Shown in pieces: positions 1 to 8,934 of a stretch of 64,000 bases of DNA. Positions within the stretch are counted from its first letter, which is position 1; every line of letters starts with the position of its first letter. Location of the stretch: positions 1,077,581-1,141,580 of the forward strand of contig NW_006495813.1 in assembly GCF_000471905.2 (NCBI RefSeq). The letters are read 5' to 3'. A model generated the notes under the pieces. That model worked only from the letters and a program-made list of their open reading frames with translations. It was not told the origin of the DNA and ran no database searches. The position numbers and the translations under genes are program-made. This stretch comes from Amborella trichopoda (taxonomy: Eukaryota > Streptophyta > Magnoliopsida > Amborellales > Amborellaceae).

Positions 1-1
1 T

Positions 2-103
2 GCACCAACATATTTTCAAAATGTTTTTACCACAATTTTTGAACCAATCTCTACACAGGCACTGATATATATAGATGACATATTCCTCTTTTCTTCTGAA
101 ACA
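2..103 (+). pseudogene. Reverse transcriptase fragment with YIDD active site, opposite orientation
   Basis: About 34 codons are open on the plus strand. They contain the sequence APTYFQ followed 17 residues later by YIDD at positions 68-79, then IFLFS. This matches the caulimovirid RT palm, where an APxxFQ block precedes the YxDD catalytic motif. The 5' part of the gene lies outside the window. After about position 103 the plus-strand reading is lost and the minus-strand RNase H tail takes over, so this is an inversion breakpoint. The fragment is too short to be functional. Confidence 0.8.
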
Positions 104-104
104 T

Positions 105-636
105 CTTGTGAATCATCATCAATTTTGATAATGGCTCCCAAAAAAGGAACAATTGGAAGAAGAGGTTCTTCAGAAAATTTTCTTCTTGAAAACATGTTAG
201 CCAAAATATTGTTTTTTTCAGAAATATGCTTATACTCAAAATTCCATTGAGAAAACTAGTTTGACCATCTGAGTAGTTGAGGGTTTGGAAGGATTTTGTT
301 CTTGAATTTTAACATATTTGGAAATGCAGACAAATCCATTTCAATAAGGAAAGTATGTCCTATAAGATGAAATTGAAAATTTTCAATTCCTCTTTTAACT
401 GCAAGGATTTCTTTGAATGTTGAATGGTAATGAAGTTCAGAATCTTTAAACTTTCTACTTTTATAGCCGCAGATCATTTTGTCTTTTTCTTTTTCTTCAA
501 GTAAGATACATGCCCAAAATTCATCAGAAGTATTTGTTTCCACGACAGTCTGATATAATTTTTTGTTTGCACAATAGTCTGATATAATTTTTTGTTTGAC
601 TGTATTTAAGGTGTAGGGAGCATCTATACAGGCTAT
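105..636 (-). pseudogene. Pararetroviral RNase H domain, with stop and altered catalytic residue
   Basis: Minus-strand reading gives an RNase H domain that would cleave the RNA of the viral RNA/DNA hybrid. Visible blocks are ETNTSDEFW, a KEILAVKRG helix and FLIEMDLSAF. In the family the first block normally reads ETD, so the first catalytic Asp is replaced by Asn. Reading is open from the protease linker to an in-frame TAG at 256-258, which stands where a tryptophan codon (TGG) is expected, and then continues in the same frame to about 105. A 29-bp internal duplication (547-598) adds residues just before the domain. The coat-protein side of the element lies to the right. Confidence 0.8.
547..598. 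repeat. Short tandem duplication, period 29 bp
   Basis: The 23-base string beginning agtctgatataatt occurs at 547-569 and again at 576-598, separated by 6 bases. It lies inside the RNase H reading and shifts no stop into frame locally, so it probably arose after integration. Confidence 0.85.
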
Positions 637-831
637 CCAAGGCAAGGTTAGGTTCCTATAATGTAATCTTTTAAAGGTCCATTGAAGTTTTACTTGATGT
701 AAAACATCAAATACAAGTAAAAAGTCTTTGTTTGGCAAATAGGATCCTAAGAGTTTATGTTGAATAACGACTTTAGGAAACAGTTTAATCAAAATAGGTT
801 TGCTAATTTGGATTATGGAAAGTCTCTCCAT
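637..831 (-). pseudogene. Protease-to-RT linker of the pararetrovirus; RT core missing
   Basis: About 65 codons read as the spacer that joins protease to reverse transcriptase in plant pararetroviruses, ending with LTLPW at about 637. The next residues already belong to the RT thumb/connection and RNase H side. The RT fingers and palm, with the catalytic YxDD, are therefore absent from this strand: an internal deletion at about position 636. The segment is one frame off from the upstream protease segment (839-1351). Confidence 0.7.
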
Positions 832-838
832 TCGCAGC

Positions 839-1351
839 TCAACAAGTTTGGTTGCACGTTTCCCAAAATTGTTTTGGTAGTAAATCAGGTTTCAAAATAC
901 TAGCTGATGCTCCTGTATCAAATAAGGCAGGTATGATCAAAGGCTTGGAATAATGTTTTTGGAGTATTTGACCAAGGGCTATTGGGGTAGGTTGAAAGGG
1001 TAAACTGTTTATGTCTGCAATTTCATCCTGCGGAGACAATATCTCTGGAACACTGGTGTTGCTTATCTCATTGAGTTCAAAATCATCAGAATAAGAAATG
1101 GATATCAGTGTGTTTAGGCTCTGTTCATCATCAATAGAAAACACATATTCTAAATCATCATCAATTTCTTCTTCCAAAACCTGAGACAAAAGATTTATTA
1201 TCTTTTTTTTCTTTTTTTGGTTCTGGCAATCTTTTGCAAAATGTCCTTTCTTTCCACAGACATAGCATCTATCTCCTTTCGTGTTTTCGAAATCTTGATT
1301 GTCGGAGATATTTGAATCTTTTGAATCTCTTTTTTTTTCTCTTTTAGTCAA
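839..1351 (-). pseudogene. Zinc knuckle and aspartic protease segment of the pararetrovirus
   Basis: A 170-codon open segment. Near residues 29-42 is CYVCGKKGHFAKDC, a CX2CX4HX4C zinc knuckle that binds viral nucleic acid and marks the end of the coat protein. An acidic stretch follows, then PALFDTGASASIL near residue 143, the DTG active site of a retroviral-type aspartic protease that would cut the polyprotein. The reading stops at 839, and the following linker is in another frame, so there is a small frameshift between 831 and 839. It also overlaps the end of the coat-protein segment in a different frame. Confidence 0.8.
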
Positions 1352-2669
1352 ACTTCTTTTTTCTTTTTAGGATTGGTGGACATGAACACTGTTTTTCTGC
1401 ATCACATTTGATCTTGAGATATGGATTATCACAAGATTTTCCCAGTAAATGCTTATTTTTTTTCATTTGTTTCACAAATTCAACTTGGTTACAAAGTCTT
1501 TCAAGAGCATGGAGAACAAATTGATATAATTCACCAAAACTGGTATTTTGAATAGTAAGTCCTTGGTTTTCCATTGTTTTTGTTACTTCTTTTCCAAGAG
1601 TAGGAGGAAAGAATTCAAGATAAAATTGTTTCAAATTTATATCATCAATCCCTCCTATTTTATGGTGTCTTTTGTTCATCTCTAAAAAATGTTTTTCAAG
1701 ATCTTGTCTCTTTAATGAACAACATTTAAGCTGAAAAAATTCTTCTCGGGCTGAGAACTCAGAAACCAAATAATTAAGGAATTCAACAATGGACTGACTA
1801 TTTCTTAACTGTGTTTGCTGGTATTCTCCAAGGCTTATGTACCAATAAAAAAGGCGTCCTCTTAGCCTTACAATAACTTTCGAAATGGTACTGGTTAAGG
1901 TATTTGCAGGATTAAGCATTTCTGATCTGTCATTCCATCTTGAGGGTGGAATGTCATCAATAGTAAATCTTTTAGATGAATCTCCATTGGTTGGGGTAGG
2001 TTGAGGTTCTTGGTGGTCTGGAGGTCTAAATTCTTCTTCCATTACAGGGTCAGGTTCTTGAGGTAATTCAGGGGGGTTCATCATTAACAAAGAATCTGAA
2101 TTCAGAGAAGAAGAAGAGGATTTCTCTTCAAAGGTTTCTGAGGTATCAGTCATGGCTTCTGAGGATTGTGTTTCAGTTTGAAGATTTAGTTTAGGCTGTT
2201 TAATCAAGTTTTTGAGGAAGGAACTCAGATGGTTCAGGGGCTCAGAGGAGGTTAATACTTGAGTTGGGACTGAAGAGGCTACAACTTCAGATTCAGTATC
2301 AGAAGACTGAAACATTTGGGTTTCATTTTTAGGTGTGTGAGGACTAGGATGTGTATGAACTGTTAAAGGTGGTGAAGTAACAGAAGGTTTAGGTACTGGG
2401 GTTTGTGATGAACTAGGTACTGAAATATTTGATTTTTTCCGCAATTGGGGAAAGAACATTTTTTCAAGAAAACGTCTTTCTTCTTCAAAAGAACTTAAAG
2501 CTCGAAAACCAAAATTTCTTGGAAGAATTAAACCTGTAGGTGGGTAAAGGGTTCTAGTAGGTGGGAAAGGATCAGGGTTTCTTAAAGTAGGATAGCTTTG
2601 AGTATAAGGATTTGCAAGGAAGGGTTGAAATTGAGAATGATATTGTGGCTGAGGGTATTGAGATTTCAT
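1344..2669 (-). pseudogene. Coat-protein region of the pararetrovirus
   Basis: A 441-codon open segment. The first 240 residues are rich in Pro, Ser, Thr and Gln and look disordered. From about residue 255 a folded capsid-like region follows, with FYWYISLGEYQQTQL and then blocks such as KCCSLKRQDLEKHF and FGELYQFVLHALERLCNQ, which I recognise as the conserved caulimovirid coat-protein core. The segment ends in a Lys-rich tail and a Cys pair shortly before the zinc knuckle of the next segment, which is in another frame. The TAG just before its first Met is in the same frame as the upstream coiled-coil segment, so this may be an interrupted polyprotein rather than a true start. Confidence 0.78.
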
Positions 2670-2864
2670 CTAAAGATCTTTTTCAAGGCTTTGTAATTGT
2701 TTTTCTAAATATGCTTTTTCCTTTCCTTTCTGATTCGGTAAATAGGATTGCTCATGAATATCCTTTACTGTATATAAAATCTGCATCAACCGTTCATGCA
2801 ACAATTGAATCTTTTCTTTTAATTGAGCAATTATGCCAGTTAATCCCTGTAATTGTGAAGACAT
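2670..2864 (-). pseudogene. Coiled-coil segment upstream of the coat protein
   Basis: 64 codons, rich in Leu, Gln, Lys and Glu with heptad-like spacing (for example LQGLTGIIAQLKEKIQLL), consistent with a coiled coil. Caulimovirids carry such a segment between movement protein and coat protein or as a virion-associated protein. It ends in a TAG directly adjacent and in frame to the coat-protein segment (1344-2669). Confidence 0.6.
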
Positions 2865-2869
2865 AATAT

Positions 2870-3345
2870 TATGTTGTTCTTCAATTCAAAGTAATGCTAA
2901 ATTATGTGATTTAGCATTTTCAGCTTGCCAGTTTAGGCTTGCTTCAGCAGGAGAGATAGACTTTTGAGCTCCTGTGACATCTCTTGTACTGGGATTTTTT
3001 ATCTTCCATACATGTTTTTCATTGTCTTGGATTTTTTCGTAGTCATGTAATGGAGGAAAATTTTAAGCATAATTTGAACTTTGAGGGCCAAAAGCCAAGC
3101 ATTCTGAAATGTGATTTTTTCTTTCAGATTTATCATTCTAATCATCCCGTCCTGTAGGGATAATTTTTGAAATTTCTGACACAGTGTTTTTACGTTTTTG
3201 ACTACCATAAGTCACATAATAATCCCATTTTCCTGAACTCTCACCAAATAATCCAACAGTTGGATCACCTTCAATGTATTTCTGATGAAGCTTCTGTTGA
3301 GATGAAATTTTCTTTTTATTTTTCTTTTTGGTATTTCATCAAAGT
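2870..3345 (-). pseudogene. Degraded 5' part of the pararetrovirus polyprotein
   Basis: No long open frame remains, but short stretches on the minus strand are protein-like. Between about 3187 and 3315 the reading includes GDPTVGLFGESSGKWDYYV, which resembles a conserved block between movement and coat proteins in some caulimovirids. The next frame reads KSISPAEASLNWQAENAK near 2900-2960. Frameshifts separate these pieces. The viral similarity fades near 3345, where the plus-strand tandem repeats begin. Confidence 0.5.
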
Positions 3346-3354
3346 CATCTTGAA

Positions 3355-3486
3355 GTGATTCAAGTGCACCTGTCTCATAACCGCACTCTTAATTTTAGGG
3401 ATGTTGGCCATCTGCTTGATTGCTTCTCCAATTCTCTCTACATCCAGAGTTTTTTTTGTAGTTTTTGCTTTTTAACTTCATTTTGA
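3355..3486 (+). pseudogene. Exon-like open stretch, best copy of the first repeated exon
   Basis: 43 codons open to a TGA at 3484, containing LNFRDVGHLLDCFSNSLYIQ. The same reading recurs in four later copies with scattered substitutions, as expected for descendants of a once-coding exon. No start codon or family motif is recognised. It begins within about 10 bp of the end of the pararetroviral sequence, so the viral insertion may have removed whatever lay upstream. Confidence 0.4.
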
Positions 3487-5181
3487 TGACCTTTGCAAAG
3501 TGGTTCTTTTATTGAATATACATTGTTTTCAGTGGAGCATTAGTTTTCTGTTCTTTTTTTATGATCTATAGATGTCTCCGGCGCTGCAGCTTTTTTTTAC
3601 TACATGGGCTGAACCACAGATGTTTAGTTGTGATTGGTTGATGGATGTCAATTTGATTTTAAGGGAACAACAATATAAAACTTATCTATGCTCACCAATT
3701 GTGGACTTGGATAGTTTCTTCACTTAGGGTTTTGACCTTGTGTTCCTCAATGACATTCGTCTCTGGTTCACTGCGTTTTTTTTTTTTGGTCTGTCAAATT
3801 TGAAGTGATTGAAGTGCACATGTTTCATAACAGCACTCTTAATTTTAAGGATGTTGGCCATCTGCTTGATTGCTTCTCCTATTCTCTCTACATCCAGAGT
3901 TTTTTGTAGTTTTTGCCTTTAACTCCGTTTTGATGACCTTTGCAAAGTGGTTCTTTTATTGAATATGTATTGTTTTCAGTGGGGCATTAGTTTGCTGTTC
4001 GTTTTTTTTATCTATAGATGTCTTCTGCGTCTGCAGCTTTTTTTTTACTAGATGGGCTGAACCACAAATGTTTAGTTGGGATTGGTTGCAGTGCTGCTAT
4101 TGGGCTGAACCATGGATGTCTTCTACGTCTGCCGCTTTTTTTTACTAGATGGGCTGAACCACAGATGTTTAGTTGTGATTGGTTGCAGCGGGGCTATTGG
4201 GCTGAACCATGGATGTCAACTTGATTTTAGGGAACAACAATATAAAACTTATCTATGCTCACCAATTGTGGACTTGGATAGTTCTTCACTTAGGGTTTTG
4301 ACCTTGTGTTCCTCAATGACATTCCTCTCTGGTTCACTGTGTTTTTTTTTTTGGTTGCAGTGCCGTCCGTAAACTTTGAAGTGATTCAAGAGCACATGTC
4401 ACAGCACTCTTAATTTTAGGGATGTTGGCCATCTTGATTGATTGCTTCTGCAATTCTCTCTACATCTAGAGTTTTTTGTAGTTTTTGCTTTTTAACTTCA
4501 TTTTGATGACCTTTGCAAAGTTTCTTTTATTGAATATGCATTGTTTTCAGTGGGGCATTAGTTTGCTGTTCATTTTTATGATCTCTATAGATGTCTTCTG
4601 CGTCTGCAGCTTTTTTTTACTAGATGGGCTGAACCACAGATGCTTAGTTGGGATTGGTTGATGGATATGTCAACTTGATTTTAAGGGAACAACAATATAA
4701 ACTTATCTATGCTCACAAATTGTGGACTTGGATAGTTCTTCACTTAGGGTTTTGACCTTGTGTTCCTTAATGACATTCCTCTCTGGTTCACTGGGTTTTT
4801 TTTTTTTGGTTGCAGTGCTGCTATTGGGTTTTAGTCTTTCAAATTTGAAGTGATTCATGTGCACGTCTCGTAACAACACTCGTAATTTTAGGGATGTTGG
4901 CCATCTTGCTTGATAGCTTCTCCAATTCTTTCTACATCCAGAGCTTTTTTGTAGGTTTTTGCTTTTTAACTTCATTTTGATGACCTTTGCGCAAAGCGGT
5001 TCTTTTATTGAATATGCATTGTTTTCAGTGAGGCATTAGTTTGTTGTTCATTTTTTATGATCTATAAATGTCTTCTGCTTTTGCAGCTTTACCAGATGGG
5101 CTGAACCACAGATGTTTAGTTGTGATTGGTGTCTTCGACATGTTGAAATGCTGGTCGCGCAAGTCTTGGATTATCATCTTG

Positions 5182-5262
5182 CCATCATTGTCAATTCAAG
5201 AATCTGCTGAGAAGTTAGATTTCTATATGCTTTTTGACTGGAAACATATTGACAATCAAATT
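5182..5262 (+). pseudogene. Exon-like stretch, first of three copies
   Basis: The plus strand reads IQESAEKLDFYMLFDWKHID. Related copies occur near 5686-5755 and 5915-5985, each ending at a similar distance from the next unit. A more diverged relative occurs near 7265-7320. Amino-acid reading is kept while spacing and flanks vary. The protein is not recognised. Confidence 0.4.
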
Positions 5263-5529
5263 TGAAGTGATTCAAGTGCACATTTCTCATAACAACACTC
5301 TTAATTTTAGGGATGTTGGCCATCCTTTATTGCTTCTCCAATTCTCTCTACATCTAGAGTTTTTCTGTAGTTTTTGCTTTGAAATTCATTTTGTTGATGA
5401 CCTTTGCAAAGTGGTTCTTTTATTGAATATGCATTGTTTTCAGTGGGGCATTAGTTTGCTGTTCATTTTTTGTGATCTATAGATATGTCTTCTGTGTCTG
5501 CAGCTTTTTTTACCAGATAGGCTGAAGCA

Positions 5530-5985
5530 TAGATGTCTTCAACATGTTGAAATGCTGGTCGCGCAAGTCATGGATTCACAAACGATTATATCCCCACTTA
5601 GGGTTCAAAACTCTTCCTCACTTAGGGTCCAAAACCCTTGAGATTTGTCTATGTAGTTAGATTACTACATCTTGCCATCATTGTCAAATCAAGAATCTGC
5701 TGAGAAGTTAGATTTTTATATGCTTTTTGACTTGAACATATTGACAATATGAGTTGTGATTGGTGTCTTCAACATGTTGAAATGCTGGTCGTGCAAGTCA
5801 TGGATTCACAAATGATTATTACCCCACTTAGGGTTCAAAACTCTTCCCCACTTAGGGTTCAAAACCCTTGAGATTTGTCTATGTAGTTAGATTATCATCT
5901 TGCCGTCATTGTCAAATCAAGAATCTACTGAGAAGTTAGATTTCTATATTCTTTTTGACTGGAACATATTGACAGTATGAGGTCA
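5530..5985 (+). repeat. Two tandem copies of a 229-bp unit
   Basis: The string gtcttcaacatgttgaaatg begins at 5535 and again at 5764, so the period is 229 bp. Each unit contains two closely spaced cacttagggt motifs and ends in the IQESAEKL-like exon stretch. A partial copy starts near 5128 inside the previous block, showing that neighbouring repeat blocks are nested rather than independent. Confidence 0.75.
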
Positions 5986-6060
5986 CGAGAGTGCCAATAA
6001 CATTCAAATGTCAGAAATATTGTGCACCATTATAGAGCTCTGGTGAGTGGGCATAAGTTA
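5976..6060 (+). pseudogene. Exon-like stretch between a CAG acceptor and a GTGAGT donor
   Basis: A cag at 5973-5975 is followed by a reading TRVPITFKCQKYCAP, with a TAG at 6033, and the stretch ends at a good plant donor, ctctg/gtgagt. Another frame over the same bases reads QMSEILCTIIELW up to the donor. The true frame cannot be chosen. It appears only once, unlike its neighbours. Confidence 0.3.
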
Positions 6061-6117
6061 TCCTTGATATCTTTGAATATCAATTTCAATAATATATCCT
6101 ATATTGCCGTTCTGCCG

Positions 6118-6403
6118 GATCTATGAGGTATCTCCTCAGTTCTATCTTTGGTGTCAGTAACAGTGACTCTCCAGTGGTGGACCTGCCAACACACATGTAA
6201 GTGGGGCGCGTGCGTAGGGTTATTAACTGAGAACTGGTTGCAAAGAGAACTTTGTTTCCTGATCTATGAGGTATCTCGTCAGTTCTATCTTTGGGTCTGT
6301 AACAGTGACTCTCCAGTGGTGGACTTGCCAACACACATGGAGTGGGGCGGGGTGCAAGGTTATTAACTGAGAACTGGTTGCAAAGAGAACTTTGTTTGAG
6401 TTG
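6118..6403 (+). repeat. Two tandem copies of a 144-bp unit with an exon-like stretch
   Basis: The string gatctatgaggtatctc begins at 6118 and 6262, period 144 bp. The second copy reads IYEVSRQFYLWVCNSDSPVV and then DLPTHM; the first copy has a one-base difference that breaks this frame but keeps a good GTAAGT donor right after the shared CACACAT. Both end with the same actgagaactggttgcaaag string. This is another duplicated exon plus donor region of the unknown gene. Confidence 0.65.
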
Positions 6404-6700
6404 TTAGTGCTTTTTGATCTGTATGTTCTTCTAGTTTACCTTTTATTAATAATTGATCAATGTTGTTCTCTCTCAAGATTTTGAGATGGAATGAGGATGA
6501 AAAGTCACCTGAGTTGGTTTTTCACAGATCAGAGTTGGAAGAGAAGGGATTTGATCTAATACGTTCTTCTAGTTACTACCTTTTATAGTAATTGATCAAT
6601 CTCTCTTTAGATTTTGAGATGGATGAGGATGAAAAGTCACCTGAGATGTGCATTTTATTGGTTTTTCAGAGATCAGAGTTGGAAGAGAAGGGATTTGGTG
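6404..6700 (+). repeat. Two tandem copies of a 135-bp unit with an exon-like stretch
   Basis: Copies begin at about 6417 and 6552 with gatct followed by gttcttctagtt. Each contains gatgaaaagtcacctgag and gatcagagttggaagagaag. The second copy is the longer and contains the start of the open stretch 6616-6771. A third, more diverged relative lies at 7145-7330. Confidence 0.65.
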
Positions 6701-6771
6701 ACATTTTCCATTCACTCTTACTTTCGTCCATTCAGGAATTTGTTGACCCAAATGCCAATTGTTATTTTTAA
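6616..6771 (+). pseudogene. Exon-like stretch of 51 codons
   Basis: The reading starts EMDEDEKSPEMCILLVFQ and continues through ELEEKGFGDIFHSLL to DPNANC, with a stop at 6769. Acidic and leucine-rich, protein-like, but with no motif I can name. An overlapping frame is also open, so part of this could be intron (a tttttcag lies inside it). The related copy at 7145-7330 keeps the reading DIFHSLL. Confidence 0.35.
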
Positions 6772-6963
6772 GGTTAGTGATTTTAATTTTAGGGTTTTTT
6801 GGTAGGGAACCTAACTATAAGAAGATTTTGTGTGAAACGATTGGCAGAAGCCCCCAATTGTTTTCCAGCAAGTTGATCTAATCACTGTGTGTATCTTGGA
6901 GTCATTATTTTTAGGGGTCTTTCATTTTGGTTTGGCTTATTACTATTCTTGTTCTATTGAGGT

Positions 6964-7122
6964 TTCTCCCATTGATGAATTTCGCTCTCTTCCTCTGTGA
7001 CCCTAGTGGGTGGATGCCAACTCAAAATCTGATTTGCCTCGCATGGACCCAACAAGAGATGGATCTCATTATACAATATATGAGATTTCCTGGCTCAGGC
7101 AACATGACCAAAAGATGCATTC
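6964..7122 (+). pseudogene. Exon-like stretch, copy A
   Basis: Reads VSPIDEFRSLP, then two stops within a short indel region, then DANSKSDLPRMDPTRDGS and YTIYEISWLRQHDQKMHS. The reading matches the other copies at 7545-7680 and 7892-8065. The interrupting stops show that this copy is dead. Confidence 0.4.
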
Positions 7123-7544
7123 TTGAGAGAGAAACCACTAGTATGGGATTTTGAGATGGAATGAGGATGAAAATTCACCTGAGATATGCATTTATTGGTT
7201 TCTCAGAGCTCAGAGTTGGAAAAGAAGGGATTTGGTGACATTTTCCATTCACTCCTCATTGATTCAGGAATCTGTTGTGAAGTTAGGTTTCTATGTGCTT
7301 TCAATGCAGACAATATGAGATGACCCAAATGCCAATTGTTATTTTTAAAGTTTTGTGATTTTAATTTCAGGGTTGTTTTAGTAGGGAAACTATATAAGAA
7401 GATTTTGTGTGTAATGTAGAAGCCCCCAATTGTTTTCCAGCAAGTTGTTCTCAGAAGATTGAATCACTGTGTGTATCTTGGGTCATTATTTTTTGAGGTC
7501 TTTCTTTTTGGCTTGGCTTATTACTCTTCTTGTTCTATTGAGGT

Positions 7545-7680
7545 TTCCTCCCATTGATGAACCTATTTCACTCCCTTCCGCTGTGACCCAAGTGGGGGTG
7601 GATGCCAACAGGAGATGGATCTTTATTATACAATCTATGAGATTTCCTGGTTCAGGTAGTATGGCCAAAAGATACATTCT
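7545..7680 (+). pseudogene. Exon-like stretch, copy B
   Basis: Reads PPIDEPISLPSAVTQVGVDAN before a deletion that removes the middle of the unit. Substitutions relative to the other copies are mostly within the same reading frame. A pyrimidine-rich tract precedes it. Function is unknown. Confidence 0.4.
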
Positions 7681-7891
7681 TGAGAGAGAAACAACTAGTA
7701 TGGAATTTTCTTGGGTCTTATTATAGAATTTATGAGATTTCTTGGCTCATGCAAACATGACCAAAAGATGCATTCTTGAGAGAAACAACCAGTATGGGAT
7801 TTTCTTGGGTATTCTTATTTGGTTAGGTTTATTAGTCCTACTCAGATTTGTAATGCTCATTTTTTATGCTTCTGTTTCTGACATGCTTCAG

Positions 7892-8065
7892 TTTCTCCCA
7901 TTAATGAACGTATTTCGCTCTATTCTACTGTGACCCAAGTGGGAGTGGATGCTAACTCAAAATCTGATTTGCCTTGCATGGACCCAACAGGAGATGGATC
8001 TTATTAAACAATCTATGAGATTTCCTGGCTCAGGCAACATGACCAAAAGATGCATTCTTGAGAGA
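7892..8065 (+). pseudogene. Exon-like stretch, copy C, after a CAG acceptor
   Basis: A cag ending at 7891 is followed by the reading SPINERISLYSTVTQVGVD and SKSDLPCMDPTGDGSY; then a TAA stands where other copies have TAT, after which IYEISWLRQHDQKMHS-like bases continue. This is the longest continuous copy and best shows the ancestral frame. No domain is recognised. Confidence 0.45.
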
Positions 8066-8934
8066 GAAACAAATGCCAACTCAAAATCTGATTTGCCTTG
8101 CATGGACCCCAACAAGAAATGGATCTTATTAAACAATCTATGAGATTTCCTGGCTCAGGCAACATGACCAAAAGATGCATTCTTGAGAGAGAAACAACCA
8201 GTATGGGATTTTCTTGGGTCTTATTATACAATCTATGAGATTTCTTATGCTTCAGTTTCTGACATGCTTCTATGTGTATTTATTCGCTATTTAATCGTTT
8301 TAGGGTATCATAGGTTGATGGTTATTATTTTATTTCAGTATACTTGAGTCACGTCTTCAAAGGTCTAAGCTAATGTAATCTCTGTAAGACGATCAACTCT
8401 TTGTAAGACAGGCCTTGTTACCTTCTGTTAGGGCCTTCTTTTATGATTGGAAGTCTATTTTCCAGTTTTCTCCCTCTAATTATTCTCTGGTATGTTTCTT
8501 GATGATTGCTTGTAGTTTAACTAGTTTTGATGGATTTCATTGACTTCTAAATACTATTGCACTCAGACTGTCCTCTGAGGTGATGTTGTTTTGTGAAATT
8601 GGTAAAGAAGTGTTCTTTTTGTTCAAGCATCGAAAAATGCTCTTTGAATCTTCTTGGTTATCGATTAGAGAGCTATCATGGTAATATGTAACCTGACATT
8701 ATAGTTTGCTATTGTGTGAAAAGGATGAAGGTTTCATCACCATACTTAATGCATTGTTGTTGTTTAGCCTATGCAGTTCTGATGCCTAAGATGTTGTGGA
8801 TCATGTTGATGTTCTTTTGTTCAAGCATTGAAAATTGCTCTCTGTTTCTTCTTGGTTCGATTAGAGAGACCTATCATTGTAGCCATAATAACCTGACTTT
8901 ATAGTTTGCTATTGTGGGCGGAGGAATAAGGTTT

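Larger units (their letters stand above)
1..3345. mobile_element. Endogenous pararetrovirus (Caulimoviridae), rearranged and defective
   Basis: Sequence shows a coiled-coil segment, a coat-protein-like segment, a CCHC zinc knuckle, a DTG aspartic protease and an RNase H domain in this order on the minus strand, the order found in plant pararetrovirus polyproteins. A reverse transcriptase piece lies on the plus strand at the left edge. No integrase or LTR is visible. The continuous polyprotein layout resembles petuvirus-type members, but the genus is uncertain. Breaks include in-frame stops, at least two frameshifts, loss of the RT core and an inversion, so this copy cannot encode a complete polyprotein. 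The element continues beyond the left edge of the window. Confidence 0.85.
3350..5520 (+). repeat. Five tandem copies of a 420-570 bp unit holding exon-like pieces
   Basis: The landmark aattttagggatgttggcc recurs at about 3391, 3841, 4412, 4884 and 5303, giving spacings of about 450, 571, 472 and 419 bp. Each unit has a stretch that reads like an exon on the plus strand: LNFRDVGHLLDCFSNSLYIQ (starts 3355, 3805, 4381, 4850, 5267), then TRWAEPQMFSCDWLQ, then EQQYKTYLCSPIVDLDSSS (for example from 4232). These readings stay similar between copies, although frames and stops differ. Polypyrimidine tracts ending in AG precede some of them. I do not recognise the protein. The unit looks like a duplicated exon-intron segment of a dead gene. 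Confidence 0.65.
6700..8240 (+). repeat. Several tandem copies of an exon-intron unit
   Basis: Copies of caggcaacatgaccaaaagatg occur near 7100, 7755, 8030 and 8160, with a variant near 7655. Upstream parts of the unit carry a pyrimidine-rich tract and then an exon-like reading. Copies of different length show repeated unequal exchange; the last two, near 7950 and 8065, are only about 116 bp apart. The block passes directly into the large satellite at about 8240, where the ttatgcttcagtttctgac string joins to it. Confidence 0.7.

Noticed and set aside
5590..5860. Telomere-like cttagggtt motifs
   Set aside because: Only isolated single motifs in a duplicated unit; no tandem telomere array.
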